Shown: piece by piece, positions 21,116-32,900 of the stretch | Position numbering within the stretch: the first letter of the stretch is position 1 | How the letters are laid out: each line of letters opens with the position of its first letter | Origin: Effrenium voratum | Lineage: Eukaryota > Sar > Dinophyceae > Suessiales > Symbiodiniaceae | Length of the DNA: 64,000 bases | Reading direction: 5' to 3' | NCBI GenBank assembly: GCA_963377175.1 | Contig: CAUJNA010001757.1 | Location: forward strand, 186,001 to 250,000 | Position numbers and translations under genes: made by a program | The notes under the pieces: model-generated | The model's database searches: none | What the model saw: only the letters and a program-made list of their open reading frames with translations | What the model was told of the DNA's origin: nothing

Positions 21116-22400
21116 GCTCCATGTGAACAGCCCGGCGCTACCTGACCCGAACAAACGGACGAACCCTATCTTCAGAACCTCTGGGGGTTCGCCCTACTTA
21201 TTTGGAAGCAGCCTGGAAGCACGTTGACATGAATATGCTGAGCACACTCGGCCCAAACAAAAGGGCGCATGAACATCCGAACAGCTGACCCCGGTCTACG
21301 CAGATCGTGGTAACACTGTGTCTCAGACTTGTTTCGGACAGGCGTCAGACCCACCAAGTGACCGAGGCTTGTCCACACCGAGCCCCCCGCAAAAGCGCAG
21401 CGCCGGCCCCGTCTCCACACACCTGCGGCGAATCCACCCAACTTGCCATCCACACGCGTGCGCGGCCCTTTCCACAAAGTCACCAGTTGCAATTTGTTGC
21501 GAATGGGAAAATAGGTGGAGAAACTAACGAATCCGAGCAAGCTTACCAAGCAAGTCTGTGAAGGCCACGTGCACGGCTCCATGTGAACAGCCCGGCGTTC
21601 CAGATGCGCCAACATTGTCATTTTTGCCGCACACCTGACCCAAACAAATGGTGCCAATGTGTTTCTAGGACGAACCCTCTCTTCAGAAGCTGTATCCTCT
21701 TGGGGCTCGCCCTACTTATTTGGAAGCAGCCTGGAAGCACGTTGACATGAATATGCTGATCGAGCACACTCGGCCCAAACAAAAGGGCGCATGAACATCC
21801 GAACAGCTGACCCCGGTCTACGCAGATCGTGGAAACACTGTGTCTCAGACTTGTTTCAGATCAGACAGGCGTCAGGCCCACCAAGTGACCGAGGCTTGTC
21901 CACACCGAGCCCCCCGCAAAAGCGCAGCGTCTCCACACACCTGCGGCGAATCCACCCAACTTGCCATCCACACGCATCCAATTGACAACGTGCGCGGCCG
22001 TTTCCACAAAGTCACCAGTTGCAATTGGTTGCGAATGGGAAAATAGGTGGAGAAACTAACGAATCCAAGCAAGCTTACGAAGCAAGTTTGTGAAGGCCAC
22101 GTGCACGGCTCCATGTGAACAGCCCGGCGTTCCAGGTGCGCCAAGATTATCCTTCTTGCCGCACACCTGACCCGAACAAATGGCGCCAATGTGTTTCTAG
22201 GACGAACCCTCTCTTCAGAAGCTGTAGCCTCTTGGGGTTCGCCCTACTTATTTGGAAGCAGCCTGGAAGCACGTTGACATGAATATGCTGAGCACACTCG
22301 GCCCAAACAAAAGGGCGCATGAACATCCGAACAGCTGACCACGGTCTACTCAGATCGTGTTGTAACACTGTGTCTCAGACTTGTTTCAGATGGGTGTAGA
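21106..22400. repeat. 531-bp tandem repeat, about 2.4 units
   Basis: The segment starting CACGTGCACGGCTCCATGTG recurs at 21566 and 22097, 531 bp apart, with a partial copy at 21106 joined to the end of the 48-bp satellite. Each unit contains GACGAACCCTCTCTTCAGAA, a block with CCCAAACAAAAGGGCGCATG, and GGGAAAATAGGTGGAGAAAC. Small differences (for example an 18-bp insert near 21980) separate the copies. No coding region is supported. Confidence 0.85.
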
Positions 22401-23880
22401 GCGAGCTTATGCCTTGCTTCCAATTTGGGAGTGGTAGTTTGTGCGGATCCATTTTCGGATTTCTGCGATTGGTTCTTCATGATGAATCGGATGACTTCGT
22501 GCCTTCCATGTAGTGCGGGGCCTGTCATGTTTCACCCGTGCCTTTGCCTTTTCTCTGTGCTTGGTCAGAGCACAGGCTGCTGGCTGCCAATCCGGCTTGA
22601 GTCGCGGTTGCTCCCCTTCTTCATCTGTTTTGGGGTTGATTTCCCAACTGTGAACTACTTAAATCTTGGTTTGCCTTCGGACCCTTGAGCCGGAAAACAA
22701 CGGGATCCACATGCCATGGGGAGTGAGGCTGGTTTGCTTTTGGGTTCCCGGGCTCCTCTTGTGATGATTTTTGTGTTTTTTTTGGCGTGGAATCAAAACA
22801 CACTCACAAAAACACACCAAACAACACACACACACACACACCCGCTAGCATCATCCTCTTCCACCAGCTTGTCTGATTGGTCAGTATCTGCCTCGCCTGC
22901 CATAAAATTTCAGATTTACAAAAAATCCCAGCTCCCAAACTGCAAATTCTTTACATACTCTTGCTTGAAAAGTGGCCCCGAATCAACTAGCACTTGGGGG
23001 TTGAAAAAAACGTTATTTAGAGGTTCCCCCTAAATAATTATTTTTGGTTGCCCCCCCCCCAAAAAAAAACTCAACTCGTGTTTGAAAGGGCTTTCTCAGT
23101 AAAAAGCTCAATCTTTAATTCCCTTGAAACTTGCTCCCTATGATTTCAAACATCTAGCTTTTGCAACCCCAACAAAATCCCAGCTCCCAAACTGCAAATT
23201 ATTTACATACGCGTGTTTAAAAAGTGGCCCCCAATCAACCCCACAAGGGGGGTACTTGGGGGTTGAAAAAATATTATAGGGGGCCCCCTAAATACAGATT
23301 CCCGGTTACCCCCCCCCCAAAACAAAAAAAGAAGAAGAAGTGTCACCAGCAATACTAAATCAATTGGAATCCCAACAAGTCAAATCTCAAAAGAGGCTCC
23401 AGCAATACTAGACCAGTTGAAACTAAAATCCCCCAGCAATACCAAACCAATAGGAAACTCAAATCCCTCAAGTCACATCTCAAAAGGAGGCTCCAGCAAT
23501 ACGAAATCAACTAAAACCTCAAATCCACCAATACTAAACCAATTGGAAACCCGAATCCGATCTCAAAAGGAGGCTACAGCAATACTAAATCAATTCAAAA
23601 CACAACAAATCTGTGAGCAATACTTAGCAATTTGTAATCAAGTTGCAAGAGCTATTTGGGGGGGGAAGTTGTTTGAGGGGGGGGGGGTGTTTATTAATCA
23701 TAGGTTGACATTATTCTTATTATTATTCTTACTCTTATTATTGTGATTCTTATTATTATTCTTATTCTTAGTCTTATTCTTATTCTTATTATTATTATTA
23801 CTATTATTCTTATTAGTAGTATTATTAGTATTATTATTTTTATTATTATTATTATTATTTGTGACTAGCCATGCATTTCA
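22400..23880. other. low-complexity intergenic DNA
   Basis: No gene is seen. It contains a CA repeat (about 22825-22843), two similar blocks with AATCCCAGCTCCCAAACTGC at 22925 and 23177, a series of short repeats around AGCAATACTAAATCAATTGG (23345-23600), and an ATT/CTT-rich microsatellite at 23700-23865 that borders the copia element. Confidence 0.7.
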
Positions 23881-24289
23881 GGTGACTACCGGCGTGTTGC
23901 GATAGCAACTATCCGGTGCCACTTTGGCTCAAGTTTGCGGGTCCGTCGCGCCTCGGATGAGCGTCGCCGGGTCCCCGCGTCGATCACCTTCGTGTCGGTG
24001 GAGAAAGAGACATCGGCCCGGGGCAGATTGGTGGGGTCCGCCCGTGCGGTTCATCGTCGATCAGGGTTGCGGGTACTTGTTTACTTGTTTTTCCCTTTTG
24101 GTTGTTGTTCTCTTGTGTGTGGGAAACCCTGATCTTTGGGACCGGGGATTGGTTTGCTTTTGGGGAACCTTTCTTTTGTGGCTTGTTTACCCCAACTTAC
24201 CCATTGCCTGGGCACAGGCTCGTGCCCGAATCACAGGTTATCAGCCGTAGGACGTTCCTACGCGCTTGAGACCATCAACTACAAGCTCT

Positions 24290-25435
24290 ATGTCGACCCC
24301 ACGATCTCGAAGGAGCGTCGTGGATGAGGAGGCCATCCTAGGGGGCCTCCGCTCAGGTGAGGACCTACCGGACTTCGATTATGAGGATTTCGAAGCAGGT
24401 TCGGCAGGTCAGGACCGCAGGGGTGAAGATCCCGGTAGGGACACACCCAGGAGCCGTGGCAGGTACACCGACGATGGAGACGATCGCATTTTCCGTCAGG
24501 CCACTGATGATGAGCAGACACGAAGGGTTCGCTCCGATAGGAGCGGCTCTGAATCAGGTCACCGGCGCGGACAGTTCGACTTCATCAGCATGGCGATGAA
24601 CATGGCCCGCCCTCATTCGGACGACCCGGAGGCCATGCCGATCCGACCCCCGAGATCCCTTGTTCCAGGTGAATCGCAGGTCTCGGATGGGTTTGAGGAC
24701 AGGCCGCAGGGACCAGGGACTATGGTTTTGGCTCCGGGAGGTATCTCGGGTCGATCTACTGGTTCTCAAAATCCAGGTCAGTTTGATGAGCATGAGGAGA
24801 GGAAATTCACAGGCTTCGGATACGATGCTCTGTTGAAATCAACCGCAGGCTGGGGCAGTAGCGCAAAGCAGGAGTCTGATGCCGATAGGCCCAACCCTGT
24901 CGCTGCCGAGTTTGAGTTTGATAATGATGAAGATTATGCCGCATTTGCGGATCGTCGTGATGAAGAAGAGGATCAGTCGCGCCGGAATGCTAGAATCCGT
25001 GCTGCCGCGAGGCCCAGGAGCCTCTCTCGTGGAGCTGCCAGGGACCTTCATGTTGACAGGGACGCCCGGAGCGAGAGAGAGAGAGCCAGGGATAGCCGGG
25101 AAGTTCTTAGGGGATTGGAGGCCATCCATGACCGGGAGGGACCGATAGGTCCCCCAGTGATTGATGATACCCCGAATGTTCCCCCTTTTCCCAATATTAC
25201 ATTTGGAGGTCCGCTGCATCAGAGAGACGAGAACTCGAACCGGGTTACTGGTTCGCCGAGGATCACTGAACGGGCTGCCGATGTCGTTGGGACAGGTGCA
25301 AGAGATGGTCGGCTTGCCGATGCACTTGGAATCGAAGATCGTCCGTCGATCACTAGCCCGTTAGGGCGAGACACCAGTGACCTTGAAACGCTAAGGTCTA
25401 GCAACGAGTTCACACTCGACCGCCAGGGAACGTAG
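24290..25435 (+). CDS. Gag-like N-terminal segment of the copia element
   Basis: Starts at an ATG reading MSTPRSRRSVVDEE. The product is hydrophilic, rich in Asp, Glu, Arg and Ser, and apparently disordered, with no catalytic motif. A frame change near 25432 (GGAACGTAG) leads into the next segment, so this is part of a longer Gag and not a separate protein. In-frame sequence upstream at 23930-24060 has coding-like composition but no supported start. Confidence 0.5.
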   Translation: MSTPRSRRSVVDEEAILGGLRSGEDLPDFDYEDFEAGSAGQDRRGEDPGRDTPRSRGRYTDDGDDRIFRQATDDEQTRRVRSDRSGSESGHRRGQFDFISMAMNMARPHSDDPEAMPIRPPRSLVPGESQVSDGFEDRPQGPGTMVLAPGGISGRSTGSQNPGQFDEHEERKFTGFGYDALLKSTAGWGSSAKQESDADRPNPVAAEFEFDNDEDYAAFADRRDEEEDQSRRNARIRAAARPRSLSRGAARDLHVDRDARSERERARDSREVLRGLEAIHDREGPIGPPVIDDTPNVPPFPNITFGGPLHQRDENSNRVTGSPRITERAADVVGTGARDGRLADALGIEDRPSITSPLGRDTSDLETLRSSNEFTLDRQGT

Positions 25436-25436
25436 T

Positions 25437-26309
25437 GCTTCTGCGAAGAGGCCGTCACCTCTGGCCATTGAGACCGATAGGTCAAAAGCGAGGAGGGCTA
25501 GCCCCTCACCAATGGGTTCAACTCCGCAGGATGAGGAGATGCCTGATCCTGCTGATGTTCACACTCACTCTACTCCCGAGTCTCGTGCATCCAACATTGA
25601 TCCCCGATCTGGCGATAGCCGGAGAAGGGGATCTACCCCTAGCAGGCCGTCCAGGATAGGTGATAGTCCTGTAGGCGAACCCAGAAGACTTGCTAAAGCT
25701 AGTGGGGCTCCTGAGAGGATCGAGATATCGACTCCTCCAGCACGCAGGTCCCATTCTTCCGGTGAGTCAGGTGACGCCAGGGCAAAGGAGGTGTTTGATT
25801 TGCACATCCAGGAGATGCTCGAGAGGGGTGAGGTGTCTAGTTCAGTCGCGAAAGCGTTCCATATCTTTGCTGACCAAATCAGGTTACTGAACGGTCAGGT
25901 GGGTTCCATGCGAAAGGAGTGGAGCGACGAGAATCAGCAGACGAAGGACAGGGTCAATCGTTTGGCGACTGAGGTTGCGACTCAATCTGATGCCGGTAGG
26001 ATGCGAATGATAGTTCAACGGTTTGCCAGCGAAGTTATTCCTGACAGCAAGGCCATTGTGAGGCAAGCCATCGATGAACAGGCTGAAGTCGTGGATCAGA
26101 GGATCAATTTGCTTTCCCACGAGGTTCATGAATCTGTTAAGGACAATGAGATCGCAACTGATCAGCTTCGTCAGATGATTCGAGAGAATCGTGAGGCCAC
26201 CCGCAGGAGCCATGCTGCTTCCGAGGATGAGATCCTTAAGGACTTAGACAAGCTCGAGGGACGGATGATCTCGGTAGAGAAAAGTTGGGATGCGGACGCT
26301 AGCAGGTGA
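25437..26309 (+). CDS. Gag-like coiled-coil segment
   Basis: Continues the preceding frame after a one-base shift. After a Ser/Pro-rich part, the stretch from about 25780 is a long amphipathic helix with heptad-like spacing (for example LLNGQVGSMRKEWSD, RINLLSHEVHESVKD). This probably mediates Gag multimerisation. The frame ends near 26309 and the sense continues in the next entry from about 26290, another frameshift. Confidence 0.5.
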   Translation, partial: ASAKRPSPLAIETDRSKARRASPSPMGSTPQDEEMPDPADVHTHSTPESRASNIDPRSGDSRRRGSTPSRPSRIGDSPVGEPRRLAKASGAPERIEISTPPARRSHSSGESGDARAKEVFDLHIQEMLERGEVSSSVAKAFHIFADQIRLLNGQVGSMRKEWSDENQQTKDRVNRLATEVATQSDAGRMRMIVQRFASEVIPDSKAIVRQAIDEQAEVVDQRINLLSHEVHESVKDNEIATDQLRQMIRENREATRRSHAASEDEILKDLDKLEGRMISVEKSWDADASR

Positions 26310-27195
26310 ATGGAATTTGGATCCTGCTGCGCAACCGCCCGATAGGGCTACCAGCAGTGGGGCAAACGCGAGTTTCAGGGAGTTAAACCTGAAGCTCGAG
26401 AAGGTTCTTCTTGAACACGAGAAGTTTGCTAAGTGGGCCTCCGAATCTATTGGTGGTATTAATGAAGAACAAATCATTCTTGCTGATCGAATGTCGAGGC
26501 TGCAAAGTGGGAGGGGGTCCCAGGCGGTCGATAGACCATCAGGGCCTGTTTCCCCGCAGGACTGGCATGAAGCAATTGACGAGGTCAATCGAAAGGTCCA
26601 GGATCTATCTCGCGGAGTTCAACGCCAACATCGGGATCATGACGATGTCATCGCGAGATTTGAGACCGTGAAATCCCATGTTGAGCAGTATGAAGCGAGA
26701 TCGGGAATTCTGAACCGGGTCCTTGATGACATCAGAGGACAGATCCGTAATCTCCCCGCGAATAGTGATCAAGCGCGGTCTGCCGTTAGGCGTGAACTCG
26801 ATTCATTTCGGAACACGCTTGAAGGCGCAGTGCGGAGAATCACTACTGTCGAAAGTAACGTGCGTACTCTTAATGGAATGAACAACAGAATCATGGCTCA
26901 GCTCTCTGAAATTGAAGGTCATGTTGATGAGGCTGCTGACATTATTCAGGGTGTCCAGGACAATCAGATGAACCCTCAACAGCCCAGAGAAAGACGGAAT
27001 GTTGGATACAATGCTTTTGCGGGGCAGGGACATAGAATCAGGTCTCCGACGCCCACTCCTGGGGAAGGTAACGGTCGGGGTACTGGCCTTCCGGTGAGAC
27101 CGGGCGGGGGTGTTGATTTGGCTGATCATGTTTTGCCAAATGTGCCCGGTAGGGTCGATCCTTCTCATGCAGGCAGGCATCCTTCATCCCAATAG
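26290..27195 (+). CDS. Gag-like coiled-coil segment, second part
   Basis: Continues the helical region (ELNLKLEKVLLEHEKF, QYEARSGILNRVLDDIRG) and ends in a Gly/Pro-rich linker. The frame shifts again near 27190 into an Arg/Ser-rich segment (to about 27610) containing three copies of IRDSGS- or SPGDS-like repeats. No enzyme motif is present. Confidence 0.45.
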   Translation: MRTLAGEWNLDPAAQPPDRATSSGANASFRELNLKLEKVLLEHEKFAKWASESIGGINEEQIILADRMSRLQSGRGSQAVDRPSGPVSPQDWHEAIDEVNRKVQDLSRGVQRQHRDHDDVIARFETVKSHVEQYEARSGILNRVLDDIRGQIRNLPANSDQARSAVRRELDSFRNTLEGAVRRITTVESNVRTLNGMNNRIMAQLSEIEGHVDEAADIIQGVQDNQMNPQQPRERRNVGYNAFAGQGHRIRSPTPTPGEGNGRGTGLPVRPGGGVDLADHVLPNVPGRVDPSHAGRHPSSQ

Positions 27196-27856
27196 GGAGA
27201 GGGCTGACAGCAGAAGCAGGAGGGCTCGGGGACTGCCTGACAGGTCGCATTCACCGCCAGGGCGTGCGAGGGATGGCCCCCGCGCGCGCGCAAGGGGGGA
27301 CATTTCTGTTTCTCCCAGCAGGGGTGTGGATAGGAATAGGAGCCCGAGGCCTGCTGCCGTCCCCGATAGGGGATCTGAGGTCCGGAGTTGGCAATCAAGG
27401 GGGGAAAGGCCAATCCGCGATAGCGGGAGCATTTCTCCGAACCTGGATAGGCCGATCCGCGATAGCGGGAGCGTCTCTCCGAACCCAGACCGTCGTCCAG
27501 GAGGTGGTAGGGGTAATAGGGCCCATGCCGACATCCAGAGTCCCGGCGATAGCTGGAGGACTCCTGGGAGTAGAGCTCGTGCCGATATCCAGAGTCCCGG
27601 CGATAGCTGAGGACCCCTGGAACTCCATCCGATCGAGGACGGGCCTCGGCACCGGCCGCAAGAGGAGCTCCCGGTACCGGCGGCCCAGGTGCGCCAAAGA
27701 TCTGTGCCCTCGATGATCCCAACGATCGTAGGCACCCGGACGCTGAATTCTCGTGTGTTACGTGCAATCGTGAGTTTTGCAGGCTTTGCCGGGGCGACGA
27801 TGGGGATTGTTGCAATTGTCACTTCTTGAAGATGAAATGTTGGGCATGTCGTAAAA
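27196..27856 (+). CDS. Gag-like Arg/Ser-rich and cysteine-rich segment
   Basis: The first part (to about 27610) is basic and repetitive, with hairpins CCGC-GATA-GCGG. From about 27735, in another frame, a cysteine-rich region follows: CVTCNREFCRLCRG, then CCNCHFLKMKCWACRK and CTECGNHVCEDH. The paired CxxC motifs suggest zinc binding, RING- or B-box-like, and probably nucleic-acid or protein contact. The frames do not join without shifts. Confidence 0.45.
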
Positions 27857-29128
27857 GTGCCCAGGAGGTCTCTATGTATTCCTGCACGGAGTGTGGGAAC
27901 CACGTCTGTGAGGATCACAGTCATTTTGGCAGTGACGGCCTCGAGCGATGTGCGCGCTGCAATATTCGGCGTGAACGCGCTGAAGCTGGACCGCCCCCTC
28001 CTCCTCCTCCTGGGGGAGGAGGTGGGCAAGGCGGACCCCCCGGCCAAGGTGGGGGCGGGTCATGGACATGCTCCATTTCCACCACCAGGACCTGGGCATC
28101 CCGGCGGAGGCCAAGGTCCCGCTGGACCTCTTGGAGGCCCGAGTGGTGGGGCTCCCACCGGGGGATACCCTGGTGGAGCACCCGGGTTCTATGGTAGTGC
28201 TGCTGACTCTCATGGAGCTGTGAACAACCAGTGTGGTTCGAGTTTCTATGGTCCAGCCTTTGGGGGTGGTGTCTACAGTCAGGGCGTTGGTGCTGGCGTT
28301 AGTCAGCCCAATGTTGCTCCAGGCTACCCTGCAAGCATCGGGCATGCCAGTAATCCTGGAGCGGGTCAGTGCCATGGCTATTGCGCAAATGGTGCCGATA
28401 GGCCGGGGGATGGCGGTCTTCTTCCTGAAACAATCAGAGGAGACGACGGGCGAGACAGGTGCACCAAGTGTAACTTCAGGGTCCCCGTTACCGGCCCTCC
28501 TTTGGTCCCATGCGTTGGTTGTGGAATGAGGGCTTGTGAAATATGCTGTCCGTTACCGGCTAGGCTGTGTGAGAGCTGCAGGATCACGTCATGTACCCCG
28601 ATAGGGGCCCTGATTTCAACCGTTGCTGATAAGGATCGGTACCATCACAAATGCAATACTATCACGTTGCCTCCTGAACCGACAGCTGATAAGCTTCGGG
28701 AATGGATTTCCGAGGTTAAGGAGAGGGTCAGGAACGCTTTCAGTTTCGACTCTGATTACGCGTTAGCGTGGATTTCAGAGACTGAGAGGCTCGACTATGA
28801 CGCTCTTGGAGGGCCCTGCAAGTATCCGGTTTTGGATTCCAACTTCACGAGTGCTATTAGGGATTGCATCAAGACGAGGGCCGTTAGGGATAAGATGAAT
28901 CGCCTAACAGAAGCTGCTCAGAATATGACCCCTCCTCAGGGCATCAAGGGAAGGCAGATCTTGAAGCTCTTGCTGAACTATCTGCAGACTGGAGTCGAGG
29001 ACGACCAGACTTTCAAGATTGCCGAGTTGACCAGTCTCAAATGTCGACAGACAGGTCACTCCGATGACGAGGCTAGGCTCCGGAGTTATCTGAGCACCTG
29101 GGATAATCTCATCTACGAAGATCGATGA
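27857..29128 (+). CDS. Gag-like segment with Gly/Pro linker, zinc motifs and helical core
   Basis: The true sense probably enters this frame near 28060 from the cysteine-rich segment. A Gly/Pro/Tyr linker is followed by CTKCNFRVPVTGPPLVPC and CGMRACEICC, again zinc-binding-like. The C-terminal 150 residues are helical (EWISEVKERVRNAFSF, KGRQILKLLLNYLQTG) and are the best candidate for the capsid-forming core of Gag. The frame breaks at 29128 and resumes at once. Confidence 0.5.
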   Translation: MPRRSLCIPARSVGTTSVRITVILAVTASSDVRAAIFGVNALKLDRPLLLLLGEEVGKADPPAKVGAGHGHAPFPPPGPGHPGGGQGPAGPLGGPSGGAPTGGYPGGAPGFYGSAADSHGAVNNQCGSSFYGPAFGGGVYSQGVGAGVSQPNVAPGYPASIGHASNPGAGQCHGYCANGADRPGDGGLLPETIRGDDGRDRCTKCNFRVPVTGPPLVPCVGCGMRACEICCPLPARLCESCRITSCTPIGALISTVADKDRYHHKCNTITLPPEPTADKLREWISEVKERVRNAFSFDSDYALAWISETERLDYDALGGPCKYPVLDSNFTSAIRDCIKTRAVRDKMNRLTEAAQNMTPPQGIKGRQILKLLLNYLQTGVEDDQTFKIAELTSLKCRQTGHSDDEARLRSYLSTWDNLIYEDR

Positions 29129-29129
29129 T

Positions 29130-29938
29130 GGGGTGCTGCTAGCCGTGTTCATCGAGAACGTTCGTCATCTACGCTGCATGCGGCCTGACATTGAGAGATG
29201 GGATCGCGATGAGACCGTTAGGTCTTTTCCGTGGCTCTATAAAGCTTGTCAGGACTGTGTTGAGCGATGGCAGAAGCGACAGAACACGCTGCAGATGTAT
29301 CAGACCTTTCATGAGCAGAGATCCCGGTCGGGCTCGCACTCTCGTGAGAGGGATCGGCATCCTGGAGCTCCTGGGGTTGTTCGAAGATATGACCCACTCG
29401 CGAGGAAAAGCGACCCAAGCCCGTTAGGTCCGGGAAAGCAGACGGGAGACCGAGGTCATCTTCGCCAGGTAGGAGTAGTCAAAGAGACAGGGGTTCTCCT
29501 GGAAGAGGCAGTCAGAGGGACTCCGTCTCCCAAGTCACCGAGGAGGCAGTCGCCCGCTGGGCCTGCTGATCGGGCCTGCTGGGAGTATACGAAGACTGGG
29601 AAGTGCCAGTATGGTCGGGATGCAGGTTTGAGCATGACAAGAGCCCAAGGAACCCTGCTGCGCCCTCTACTCCGAGGCCTGGCGATAGGCCCGTTAGGGA
29701 CAAGCCTATTTACTTCGGATACTGCTATGACTGGATGTATGGCAAGTGCACAGCTCAACCGTGCAAGTACCTGCGTCAGAAGCCACCTCCGGGCACGAAG
29801 CCTATCACGCCTCGTACTGCTGCCGGTCCTGTTGTTGAGGATGAAGAGGGGGATACCCCTAGGTCGCCTACGCCCAGTCCTCCCGATAGGGAGGCAAGGC
29901 GTCTCGACAGCCCCGCTCAAGGATTGACGGATTTTTAG
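29130..29938 (+). CDS. C-terminal Gag with CCCH zinc fingers, ends at UAG
   Basis: Continues the helical core (AVFIENVRHLRCMRPDIE), then changes frame near 29400-29610. Two CCCH-type fingers follow: CWEYTKTGKCQYG with CRFEHD, and CYDWMYGKCTAQPCKY. CCCH fingers bind RNA and stand where a zinc knuckle would be in other Gags. The frame ends at TAG (29936-29938), directly followed by the pol frame in the same phase. Confidence 0.55.
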
Positions 29939-32900
29939 GTGGGGCGGGCCGTAACCCTGAGGCCAACCGTGTTGTTGTGGTCTGCACCGGGTTGTCTCCC
30001 TCCTTGCGTTAGCAGTTGGGAGAAAAATGAGCGCAATGCGTTGTTCTTCTCCGGTACCACGGGTGGAGGTCCAAAATGGGACCACGTCATTTGGAGAAGG
30101 ACCGTTGACACAAATGGGACCGTGATCGAGGATATCGGGGTGAACTTCGGTGATCGCCGAGCAACCTTGTTCAGAAGGCTCCCAAAACGAACTGATACCA
30201 AGACGACGTTTTGGTACTGCGATGAAGCGGAGGTTGTGCTGTCCTGGAGAAGCAAGTACTTTCAACAGGGTCCCGATGGGGAACCCCTGAGGGTCAAGAT
30301 CCCTGATCTCCCTGACGTGTTTGTTGTTTCAATCGAAAGTGACAACACCGGCAGGGCCGTGAATCGCTGCAGAGAGGCCGGGTACGGTCACTCGAATGCG
30401 ATCAAGTTCCCGTCTCGCAAGAAGATTGCTAGGGAGGTTCAAAGTGCTCTGATAAGAGCAGCGGCTGTTCACGCCCAAGTGCTCCTTGACAATGATGAGG
30501 ACATCGACACCAACCCTGGCGATGTGCGGGGACATCGCGTTGTTCGAAAGCCGAAGTACACTCAAAAGGTTGCTGCACCTGTTGGATACAGCGGGGTGAG
30601 ATGGCTGGTAGATACTGGTTGCCCAATGGATTTGGTTGGTCTTGGTGATCTAACGGGACCCGATAGGGCCCTGATCGCCAAAGGCGGGCACACTCACGCG
30701 CTGCACACTGCTAACGGGGCGACTCGCACCGCTGGTCGTGTTGATGCTGACGTTGGCAACCTGGACGAGGTGATTGAGGCACACGTCCTTGAATCTACTC
30801 CATCCATCATCTCCGTTGGGAAGCGCTGTATGGACATGGGATACTCGTTTGTATGGACTGCAGGTTGTAAGCCTACTCTCACGTGTCCTTCGGGTCGCGC
30901 AGGGACATTGGAGGCCATCAACAACGTGCCGTATCTTCCTCATGGAGACACTCAGTTTGTTTCTCCCACTCTTGACGATGCTGAACCATTTCCAGCTATG
31001 CCGGCCCCTGGCGTGGCATATCAAGGGCTTGAAGATGACGAGGCTCCGCCATACAAGCCTGCATTAGCGGGCAAGAGTGAATCTCAGGACACCTGGAGGA
31101 CTGAGCGGTCAGGCCATGTAGTGAAGGAGCACCGACTCCCGCGCAGGGCGAAGTTTGTGCCGACGGACGGTGATTGCCCCGTTAGAGTCGATCAACTCGA
31201 CGGCCATAGGAAGACGATCATTCACCGGAATGGGGTTGCCCATGAGGTGCTGATTGATAGTCTGTGGGAGTTATCCGAAAGGGATCAGTATGCGATAGCA
31301 TCTGATGTTCCTTGGACGGGTGAAACGTGGTTTCAGGTCAAAAACGAGACCGTTGCTCTTCCCGGAAAAGCCGAACAGGGGGGTGAGGGCGATAGCCGAT
31401 CACTGCCTGTTCCAGGCCCAGGGGAGGGAGACGATGGCGACGTTGTTGAGATAAATTTTCTCTCCGGGCTGCGCACTGAAACCGAATGGCGCGCAGATGC
31501 TAAAACGCTCCGCCATATGCTCACGCATCTCCCGAAGAACCCCTATTGCCCACACTGTCAGCGTGCGAAGATGGAGAATGTCAAGCTTCGCCGCAAGGGT
31601 GGTGCTGCTGCGCATGATGTGGTGAGCTTCGGGGACCTAACCACCGCTGACACAATGGTGTTGAGAGGACTGAAGGACCGAGGCTTTCATGGCGAGGCAG
31701 ACGCGATAGTGTTCTATGACCTCGCTACTGACTACCTCGATGTCCTTCCTGTGCAATCCAGATCCCGTAGCAACACGCTGGAGGCATTTCGCAGGTTTGC
31801 AGGGGGGCAGACCCTGAAGTTGGTGTACAGCGACCAGGCCCCAGAGCTGAAGAATGCTGTCACTACACTTGGCGCATTGCACCGGCTTTCTACGCCAGGC
31901 ATGCCCAAGACCAACGGCCTGATTGAGAACAAGGTTAAGCTCGTTCTCCATGGGGCACGTGTGCTCCTGCGTCAAGCTGGATTTGAACCTCGCTGGTGGC
32001 CGTTTGCCGTTAGGCATTTCTCCATGGCAAGAAACATTGAGAATCGAGGCGACGGATCACCATGGACGCGACGCCATGGTGACGGAAACTTCAGCGGAGT
32101 CATTCTGCCGTTTGGCTGTCTGGTCGACTTCTACCCCATTGCTCCCAAAATTCGCAGGGATAGAAAGGGGGGGGTTCAAAACGCCCAAAACGACTTCAGA
32201 CACGCTGGAAAGATTGACTCAGAGGACGTTGATGAAGGAGGAGACCACTGGATCGCGAATGAAGACGAGAAGGTTCTCACTCGCGTCCACGTTGAAGCGC
32301 GAACTGAGCTGTTTATCCCGATAGGGGCAAACTGTCCAATCAAGATTAAAGACCTCGGTAGAAGGCGAAGCACAGTTCTCAATTATTTCGACGGGTCAAC
32401 TGAATTCGTTGTTGACGAGAACTGGCTTCAGGCCGAAAACGACCGTGGAGGTAACCACGAGTGGACTGGAGAAACTCATTTCGACTGTGACTTTGATCAG
32501 ATCGATGAGGATGAGGCCGAGATCTACGAGAACGAGGAGTACGAACCCGAGTGCAATGACGAACCGGACTTTGTCCCCACTGATGAGGTAGAGGTTGAAG
32601 AGACGAGTGTCACTACTGCCCTGCCCGCCGAGAAGAAAGAGCGGGACTTCATCAAAATTGAGGAAGATCCAAAGTTCGCCCCATCATCCAAGCCAGGCCT
32701 ATTTCTGGGTTACCGGTTAGAACCAGGGGGGCTATGGAAGGGCGACTATCTCGTCGCTGACCTCGAGCACATCCAAAGAGGCCTCAGGAAACCAAGTATA
32801 CACCAGGTCAAGCGTATCTGGAAGAACCCTGAGGAGCCCTACGTGTTCCCGATGTTGGCATCCTATGATGCTAGGACTCGGACCATTCGTAAGCCGAGTA

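Noticed and set aside
17775..21126. Very long open frames (up to about 950 codons) on both strands
   Set aside because: They are translations of the 48-bp satellite, open in all six frames, with no frame preferred.
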